DNA of 64,000 bases from Nitrospira sp. (GTDB lineage Bacteria > Nitrospirota > Nitrospiria > Nitrospirales > Nitrospiraceae): NCBI GenBank assembly GCA_024331045.1, contig JANDJC010000002.1, positions 56,092 through 120,091 of the forward strand, in the 5' to 3' direction. Below the pieces are notes generated by a model that was given only the letters and a program-made list of their open reading frames with translations, was not told the DNA's origin and did not search any database. Below are positions 57,557-64,000 of this stretch, piece by piece. Within the stretch, counting starts at the first letter, position 1. Each line of letters starts with the position of its first letter. A program made the position numbers and the translations under genes.

Positions 57557-58491
57557 GAGAAGACTCCTTCTGTGGGTTTGCGGGCAATCAGCCGAGCTGT
57601 ATAGATCACGGTAGCGTTTCGATCATCGGGGCGGCTTCCCTCGTCATAATGGACGATCCGGAGGCCGGACGCAAGGCCAAGCAGTTCGTTGGGAGCAAGG
57701 CAAAACTCTCGCCTTTTCGGGTGTTGGTAGCGAAGGTGATTGTCAATGGTGAAGGTTTCGTAAACCAGCACCCCACCCGGTTTGAGCGCGGCACGTAGCA
57801 AAGGGAACAGAGGACGGTAGAGGTAAAAAAACACGAGGACGACATCGTATCGCTCCTGGCCGAGATCCGGTTCGTGGGGAGATGGCAGTTCAAGATTGAC
57901 AACCCGTGTGGTGATGGTCTCGTATCCACGAGCTCGCGCGGAGGTTGCCAATCGTTCGAGGGCGGCTGCATCTCGATCGACGGCGTCAACACGATAGCCG
58001 CGAGAGGCGAGATAGAGCGCATGCCGGCCCTCACCGGCTGCCACATCGAGCGCCATTCCCCGCGGGAGACGATGCAATTGTTCGATGAGGAACCGTGCGG
58101 GAGTGTGATCCGCCCGGTGGACGTCCTGCATCTCCCGGGTCCGTTCGAGGGTAACTCCGACCGAGGTGGTAAGCTGGTCGATCGGCGGGTGAAGCTTGCG
58201 AAGCCAGAGTTTGGCCCGCTCAATAGGAAACTCGTCAAACAGCATTTGAAGAAGCCGCTCGGCCAACGTTTCCAAAAGTTGACACTCTCCGGCTGCGCCG
58301 ACTTCCACCAGCCGTCGTGCGACCAGGGCATAATCGATGGTGTGGCTGAGGTCGTCAGCAGGATTCAATGGTCCCCCCGACCGTTGCAACTCCACATCGA
58401 TCGCCAGCGGTTGCGGCCTGGTGCGTTCCTCGACCGTGACACCGCACCGGCCGCGGAATTCCAATCGCTCGATGACAATGGCGTCCGGCAT
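57553..58491 (-). CDS. Fusion of dihydroneopterin aldolase (FolB-like) and SAM-dependent methyltransferase
   Basis: FolB-like 'IVIERLEFRGRCGVTVEERTRPQPLAIDVEL...DYALVARRLVEV...LLETLAERLLQMLFDEF...LWLRKLHPP' followed in frame by MT motif I 'MALDVAAGEGRHALYLASRGYRVDAVDRD'. Confidence 0.88.
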   Translation of the reverse strand: MPDAIVIERLEFRGRCGVTVEERTRPQPLAIDVELQRSGGPLNPADDLSHTIDYALVARRLVEVGAAGECQLLETLAERLLQMLFDEFPIERAKLWLRKLHPPIDQLTTSVGVTLERTREMQDVHRADHTPARFLIEQLHRLPRGMALDVAAGEGRHALYLASRGYRVDAVDRDAAALERLATSARARGYETITTRVVNLELPSPHEPDLGQERYDVVLVFFYLYRPLFPLLRAALKPGGVLVYETFTIDNHLRYQHPKRREFCLAPNELLGLASGLRIVHYDEGSRPDDRNATVIYTARLIARKPTEGVFS

Positions 58492-58555
58492 ACCGCATTG
58501 TTGGCGAGGGAATTTCTGACTGTCAAGCATAGTGCTGAGTGGCGGCCTGGACCGA

Positions 58556-60094
58556 TCACACGAAATAGCGGCTGGTGTCAAATTGATGTTGGACGTGATC
58601 GATGAGGCGGACAATCCGGTCGCGGTATCGTCCGGTCTCGTCTTTTGCGGTCAGGTCCAGCTCCGGGCCGTCGTCGAGCGGGGTTCCCGCCGCGTCGGCG
58701 ATGATCTTGACCACCGGTCGCTCGCTGTCGGCAACAGAGGCGGCTGGTTGAAGCACGACGGCGAACGCCCCGCTTTCGAGCTCCACCACGCTGCCGATGG
58801 GGATGATGCCGATGCAGGTGACGAAGAGTTTGATCAACGTCGGATCAAAGTTGGTTCCCCCTCTCTCGATCATGAATTGCAGGACCGCGGAAGGGGTCAT
58901 CGCTTGGCGACGGTAGACTCGGGACGAAGTCATGGCGTCATAGCAGTCCGCGATCGACACGATCCGGCTTGAGAGGCTCTGGGTCCAGGGGACCACTAGT
59001 TTGGGATAGCCGGAGGAATCATAGTTCATGTGATGCTCAAACGATGCTGCGGCCATGTGGATGGGAATGTGCCCGATGCCGCGCAACTTGACGAGCATGA
59101 GTACGCCTTCTGTCGGGTGGGTTTGCATGATCTCCCACTCCTCGGGACTGAACTCACAGGGTTTGTTGAGGATATCGAGAGAGATCGCACATTTCCCTAC
59201 ATCGTGAAACAGCGCGGCCAAACCGAGGTCAGCCAGCTCCACCTTGGTGTAGCCGACTCGGTTGCCGAGCGCCATGGACAGCAACGCCACGTTGACGGAA
59301 TGTTCCTGTGTGTACTGGTCGTGACAGCGCAGAGTCGTGAAGCCCAGCATGGCCGGCTCGTCTTGCATCATTAAGTCAACCACGTTCTGAATGGCTCGTT
59401 TGGCCTGTTTGAAGCTCAGAGTGCCTCCCTCGCGGGCCGTTTGATGCAACCGACTGATTGCCTCGGAGGTTTTTTCATAGGCCACTTTCATCCGTGCCTT
59501 CCGACGGAGCTTGAGGGAACTGTCTTCGGCCAAGGTTGTCACGATCAAGGTGTGCGGGTTTTCGATCGTGATGCTGTTGACGTTGAGTGATGCCAGGGCG
59601 TGCCGAAAGTCATCGATTGAGTTGACGGAGGGATCGAGAGTGACGAACAACGAGGCAAAGCGGCGGAGATCGCTAGCAGATGTCGTGGGGGAAAAGGTCA
59701 AGCCTCCCATGTTCCAGGTATTGAAAGTGTCGATGACGTTGGACAAGACCAACATCTGTTGCGGGGTGACTTTTAAGTGACGGTCGCCTAAAAAGAAGAA
59801 ATCGTTCTGGATGCGGATGGTGACGGGATGGTCATGCGCCAAGGTGTGGATCAGCGTCAACATCGCCTGGACCGGTTTGTCCAGGGCGGCATTGTTGTGG
59901 TTATGGAGGCGGGAAGTTTTGAGGAGGGTGTTGAGTTGGGTCAGCAGTTGAAATCCCAACATCGCCAGTTGCTGATCGTAGAGGTCGCTGGCCTCGGACC
60001 CTTGCCCGACCTTGCGACCTAGCGACTGTTCGTGGGCGAGGATTGGCGCTGTATGATCGAGGGAAGTGGGAGAAGAGGAAGGAAACTTGTTCAT
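58556..60094 (-). CDS. HD-GYP-type phosphohydrolase with uncharacterised N-terminal domain
   Basis: 'LAALFHDVGKCAISLDILNKPCEFSPEEWEIMQTHPTEGVLML', 'HHMNYDSSGYPKL', 'RIVSIADCYDAMTSSRVYRR'. ATG at 60094. Confidence 0.88.
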   Translation of the reverse strand: MNKFPSSSPTSLDHTAPILAHEQSLGRKVGQGSEASDLYDQQLAMLGFQLLTQLNTLLKTSRLHNHNNAALDKPVQAMLTLIHTLAHDHPVTIRIQNDFFFLGDRHLKVTPQQMLVLSNVIDTFNTWNMGGLTFSPTTSASDLRRFASLFVTLDPSVNSIDDFRHALASLNVNSITIENPHTLIVTTLAEDSSLKLRRKARMKVAYEKTSEAISRLHQTAREGGTLSFKQAKRAIQNVVDLMMQDEPAMLGFTTLRCHDQYTQEHSVNVALLSMALGNRVGYTKVELADLGLAALFHDVGKCAISLDILNKPCEFSPEEWEIMQTHPTEGVLMLVKLRGIGHIPIHMAAASFEHHMNYDSSGYPKLVVPWTQSLSSRIVSIADCYDAMTSSRVYRRQAMTPSAVLQFMIERGGTNFDPTLIKLFVTCIGIIPIGSVVELESGAFAVVLQPAASVADSERPVVKIIADAAGTPLDDGPELDLTAKDETGRYRDRIVRLIDHVQHQFDTSRYFV

Positions 60095-61884
60095 AGCGGG
60101 GGCTCCATGGCGGCAGGTTCGACCGGCTGGTTGCGGCGCCTCTGTTGCTGGACGCGTGACAGACTGTGGGCACAAGCTTGCCGTACGGCGGCGCTGCCTT
60201 TTTTCGCACCCCGTTCCAGCGCCGCTATGGCCGGAGGAGTTCCCAGCCGGCCAAGGGCCTCCGCTGCCAAGGTGGCCTGCTCCTCTTTTTGTTTCCGGCC
60301 GATCCACGACCATGTAGTTAAGAGATGATCCCAATAGGGGACCGCTTCCTCCCCGCAAGTTATTCCGACTGCTAGAAAGATGGCTCGACGTTCGCTGAGA
60401 GAGCGGCTCGCAAACGTCTTGCCAGAAAGCATCGGAGACCAATCCGAAAATGACACTCGGTAACGTCCGGTCATCAACAACTTGAGGGCGGCAATGCGGA
60501 TGCTTTCCTCTTGATCTTCCAAAAGGGAGAGCAGTTTTGTTCCATCCCCGCTTGGTCGCAAGACGCCGATTGCATGCACCGCGGCCTTGCGGACTTGGGC
60601 GTTCGGATGCCGGATGAGTTTTTCGACCGGTTCGGCGAAAGTGTGCTGCTTCAGCTTGGTGAGAATCGTAAGGAGATTGCATACGTAAACCGGTCTCCGG
60701 TCACGCAGGTTTTTTAGGAGGGGCGTGGGGTTGTCTTGTGCCAGGACAGTCAGCGCGTCGCACACAATGGCCTGATGAGCTGGAGAAGCCAGATTGGCCA
60801 ACAGGGAACAGAGCCCTGGCACGTCGTCCGGTTTCATCATCGATAAGATGGTCGAGAGACCGGTCGTCGGATGGTCGGGATGATCGTTGAGATACGCCTC
60901 CATGGCTTTGAGCCGAGCGGGCCGCCCCAATCCGTTGAGATGCGCACGAACCAGTTGTTTGTGTTCCTCGCTCAGGTCGGGACGAAGGGCTTCGGCTTCA
61001 TGGAGCAGGCTGACCACTTGTTCGAGTACTGTCCATTGTCCTTGGTGGAATAAGAGGTCGATCATGTCCCCCCATAAGTTGAGCAGTTTCGTCAGTAGCG
61101 TCGGCGAGGATTCTGAGGCAAGAATAGCGGTCAGTATCTCCAAGATGTGCGGAAGACTCTCTCGCTTCCGTTCCATCTCGAGCTCTCCCGCGAGGGCGGC
61201 TAATTCCTCCTCGGTGACTTCAAAGCCCACCAAGCCTGCGTGGCCTCGTTGTGCCTGGCCGGCTGCATCAGTCTGAGACGCAATCGGTTCTTCTCGTTGT
61301 CTGCGACTCCGTTCTCGGTCGAGCAATTCGCGGAGGGTAGAGTCTGAGGAGGTTGGCGGTCCTGCTGCCTGAGGCAGGCTGGCGCCTTCGGAAGACGACT
61401 GGGCCATTTCTTCAGCGGTGACGAGCGTGATCGTGGAGAGGTCGCGGGACCACAATCTGGTCACAATGTCGTCGTCTTGCCCTGACTGTTCGTCTGCCCA
61501 CAGCGATTGCAGGAAGTAGTTGAGGTCATCCTGAGAGAGTCCTTGATGGATCGAGACCTCCCGAATGCCATCTGCGTACAGCCGGAACGCGAAGCTGTCG
61601 GCCCCCCCGTTCAGGTCTGTTTGATAGACAACTGTGTCGTGATATCGCAACTCAGACCGATGCACGACGAATGTCAGTTTCGAGTAAGTGGTTAAGTGTC
61701 CGGTCAGCTCTTCAAAGAGCTGCTGGGCGAATCGTTGGGCAACTGGATTGGTTGGGCCGTAGGTGCGGTTGGATTTGGCTGTCTTGTCCAACAGCTTGAG
61801 GAGGCGTTTGACGGAAGCCGTCTCAGGATCCTCCGATCCTCTTATTGCTGCTAGCGCCTGGTGCATTGCCGTCATGTTCGCCAT
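60091..61884 (-). CDS. HEAT-repeat protein
   Basis: C-terminal repeats such as 'LIRHPNAQVRKAAVHAIGVLRPSGDGTKLLSLLEDQEESIRIAALKLL'; overlaps the HD-GYP start by 4 bp. Confidence 0.85.
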   Translation of the reverse strand: MANMTAMHQALAAIRGSEDPETASVKRLLKLLDKTAKSNRTYGPTNPVAQRFAQQLFEELTGHLTTYSKLTFVVHRSELRYHDTVVYQTDLNGGADSFAFRLYADGIREVSIHQGLSQDDLNYFLQSLWADEQSGQDDDIVTRLWSRDLSTITLVTAEEMAQSSSEGASLPQAAGPPTSSDSTLRELLDRERSRRQREEPIASQTDAAGQAQRGHAGLVGFEVTEEELAALAGELEMERKRESLPHILEILTAILASESSPTLLTKLLNLWGDMIDLLFHQGQWTVLEQVVSLLHEAEALRPDLSEEHKQLVRAHLNGLGRPARLKAMEAYLNDHPDHPTTGLSTILSMMKPDDVPGLCSLLANLASPAHQAIVCDALTVLAQDNPTPLLKNLRDRRPVYVCNLLTILTKLKQHTFAEPVEKLIRHPNAQVRKAAVHAIGVLRPSGDGTKLLSLLEDQEESIRIAALKLLMTGRYRVSFSDWSPMLSGKTFASRSLSERRAIFLAVGITCGEEAVPYWDHLLTTWSWIGRKQKEEQATLAAEALGRLGTPPAIAALERGAKKGSAAVRQACAHSLSRVQQQRRRNQPVEPAAMEPPL

Positions 61885-62055
61885 AGCTCTATGACGTACC
61901 GACCGGAGGAAAATTCGTCAAGAAAATCGCAGTTCGCCGCGTGACAAGCACGGTCTGACAGGATTCCAAAGCGTCTTGTTTCGGTAACGCGTGGACGGCT
62001 AGAATCTCGCATCGGCGACTTGTCACGGCATGATGGGTGAGCGGGATATCACGTC

Positions 62056-62685
62056 ATGAGTCCAGCGCTGGTCGTGTGTTTTGGAGACAGTCTTACGGTC
62101 GGCTTTCAATCGCCGAGCCGGGAAAATCCCGGAGGGGTCGAGACTCCCTACGGCCGATTTTTGCAGGAGCATCTGGGCGGTGAAGTGCTGGTTCAAATCA
62201 GCGGGGTGTGCGGGGAAGTCACCGGAGACATGGTGGAACGGTTTGGGCAGAGCGTTGCTGGCCGAAAACCTGATTATGTGGTGATTCTGGGCGGGACCAA
62301 CGATGTAGAGGGGGGTGTCTCGCCCGAACAGACCATGGCAAACTTGACGGCACTGTATGAACTGACGGTGAGGGCCGGCGGCGTTCCCATACCAGTGACG
62401 GTGCCTTCGATCCGAATGGAAGGAAATTGGAGTGTCCCTGATGCAGGCGCTTGGAAGGCCCGACATCTAGATCCACGAACGGCTCTCAATAGGCTGATTC
62501 GTGACTATGCTGACTCACATTCGCTTGCCGTAGTCGATTTGTTTTCCGCCACTCTGGATTCCGAGAGCGGCCAATTGGCCGCCATTTATTCAAACGACGG
62601 GCTTCATCTTACAACCGCGGGTTATAGACGGTTCGCCGAACTGGTAGCGGACGTTCTGAGACCGAAGCTGCGAAGCAAAGTCTGA
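62056..62685 (+). CDS. SGNH/GDSL-family hydrolase
   Basis: Block I 'VVCFGDSLTVGF', block III 'VVILGGTNDVEGG', block V 'YSNDGLHLTTAGYRRFAELV'. Confidence 0.93.
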   Translation: MSPALVVCFGDSLTVGFQSPSRENPGGVETPYGRFLQEHLGGEVLVQISGVCGEVTGDMVERFGQSVAGRKPDYVVILGGTNDVEGGVSPEQTMANLTALYELTVRAGGVPIPVTVPSIRMEGNWSVPDAGAWKARHLDPRTALNRLIRDYADSHSLAVVDLFSATLDSESGQLAAIYSNDGLHLTTAGYRRFAELVADVLRPKLRSKV

Positions 62686-62811
62686 TGTGGAGAGGGGGTG
62701 CGATCGGAGCAAGACGAGAGGATGCCTCTCGGAGGTGAGAGGTGTTCTCTGGTGATGGTTGAGTCATCCTGGCGAGCGGACCCAAACCGGATACAACAAG
62801 GAGCCGCACCC

Positions 62812-62991
62812 ATGCGTTGGTTCAATTTTGTTGGATGGGGGATGTTGACGTTCGCTGTCATCCTGGATGAATGGCTGTATTTGTATCTGTGGGAAGAATT
62901 CAACGTCGGAGTCGTCATCGCCGCTGCGACGTATTTGGTGGTGGCGATTGGGTTGTCTGTGTGGGGAGGCCGGTCTGCGAAATCAGACTGA
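62812..62991 (+). CDS. Small two-TM membrane protein
   Basis: 'MRWFNFVGWGMLTFAVILDEWLYLYLWEEFNVGVVIAAATYLVVAIGLSVWGG'; SD 'AAGGAG' upstream. Confidence 0.55.
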   Translation: MRWFNFVGWGMLTFAVILDEWLYLYLWEEFNVGVVIAAATYLVVAIGLSVWGGRSAKSD

Positions 62992-63187
62992 CCGTCCGAA
63001 CACCTGATCCTGCCGAACGACGCACACACCTCCGTCAAAGAGCCGGAGAACAGTCCGGCGCGAACCTGGCCTGTGCTGGTCTCCACAAGCCTCATCGCCG
63101 GTCAAGAGATTCCCGAAAAGGGGGAGAAGCACGACCAGATTACGTGATCTGCAAGCGTTGAGAAATCTGTGCGCTGGAAGGGCAACG

Positions 63188-64000
63188 CTAAAGGATCCGC
63201 CAGGTGCGGCCGTCGTTTTGGATCAGGCGATCGGCTTCGACCGGTCCCCACGTGCCGGCCGGATATTCTGGCAACCATCTGAGCCCCTGTTTTTCCCAGG
63301 CCTCAAGAATCTGGGTGATCCAGGCCCAGGAAGCTTCGACGGCGTCGCGTCTCATAAAACGGGAGGCATCTCCCGCCATGACGTCAAGCAAGAGACGTTC
63401 ATAAGCTTCCGGTGAGGGGCGGCCGAAGACTTCCGTGTATTTAAAATGCATTTCCACGGGGTGAGTCTGCGCCCTGGTACCGGGAACCCGAGAGACGATG
63501 CGCAAGGACAGTCCTTCCTCTGGCTGAATTCGCAAGGCCAACACATTGGGTGCCTGCGGTCTGTTAGGATCGGCGTTGAACAAAATCTTGGGAATTTCCT
63601 TGAACTGCACGGCCACTTCACTGGCGCGCAGGGGCAGGGCCTTGCCCGTCCGCAAATAAAACGGCACCCCCGACCACCGCCAGTTTTCCACGAAACATTT
63701 CACAGCCACATAGGTTTCGGTGGTGGAGTCGGGCTTGACTCCCTTCTCGCGTCGATAGCCGGGGACTGGTTTCCCATGGACCGTTCCCTCCGTGTATTGC
63801 GCTCGCACGGTCACCTTGCCGATATCTTCGAAAGTGATGGGTCGTAAGCAGCGAAGGACTTCCATTTTGGCATTGCGGACCACATCCGGCTCCAAAGAGT
63901 AGGGCGGCTCCATCGCGACTAGGCAGAGCAATTGGAGGAGGTGATTCTGAACCATATCCCGCAAGGCGCCTGCTTCTTCATAGTAGGCTGCTCGGGATCC
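63188..64000 (-). CDS. zwf: Glucose-6-phosphate dehydrogenase, C-terminal part (5' end outside the window)
   Basis: 'ALRDMVQNHLLQLLCLVAMEPPYSL', 'RWSGVPFYLRTGKALPLRASEVAVQFKEIP', 'YERLLLDVMAGDASRFMRRDAVEASWAWI'. Reading frame stays open to the window end. Confidence 0.95.
   Translation of the reverse strand, partial: GSRAAYYEEAGALRDMVQNHLLQLLCLVAMEPPYSLEPDVVRNAKMEVLRCLRPITFEDIGKVTVRAQYTEGTVHGKPVPGYRREKGVKPDSTTETYVAVKCFVENWRWSGVPFYLRTGKALPLRASEVAVQFKEIPKILFNADPNRPQAPNVLALRIQPEEGLSLRIVSRVPGTRAQTHPVEMHFKYTEVFGRPSPEAYERLLLDVMAGDASRFMRRDAVEASWAWITQILEAWEKQGLRWLPEYPAGTWGPVEADRLIQNDGRTWRIL

Noticed and set aside
57874-58605. 243-aa plus-strand ORF opposite the FolB-methyltransferase gene
   Set aside because: Antisense to a strongly supported fusion protein; no motif.
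1-64000. tRNA, rRNA, CRISPR array, transposon or prophage anywhere in the window
   Set aside because: No repeat-spacer periodicity, transposase/integrase motif, phage structural gene or tRNA consensus noticed by eye; a covariance-model scan would be needed to exclude tRNAs fully.

Overview
The window is a gene-dense bacterial chromosomal segment. Its gene content (Tol-Pal, mutL-miaA, uppS-cdsA-dxr-rseP-proS, hpnD/hpnE, multihaem cytochrome, many NFACT/PilZ/HD-GYP genes) suggests a Nitrospira-like bacterium, but that assignment is inference only. I support about 58 protein-coding genes, two promoter candidates and three hairpins/terminators. I saw no rRNA, tRNA, CRISPR array, transposon or prophage. 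Most of the window is housekeeping. The points most worth a second look are: (1) a lipoprotein-like caspase-fold protein whose catalytic His and Cys both appear lost, divergent from an HtrA protease; (2) a 528-aa protein with an HExxH motif resembling the aKG-HExxH peptide hydroxylase family, flanked by unannotated micro-ORFs; (3) a translationally coupled HEAT-repeat/HD-GYP pair that seems to share an uncharacterised N-terminal module; (4) a FolB-methyltransferase fusion; (5) an RqcH/NFACT gene next to a degenerate receiver domain; (6) a six-CxxCH NapC-like cytochrome in a moeA-mobB-ABC transporter cluster; (7) tandem CpoB/YbgF paralogues; and (8) tail-to-tail overlapping PilZ and PilB-like genes. 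All family calls come from reading motifs by eye; no database search was run.
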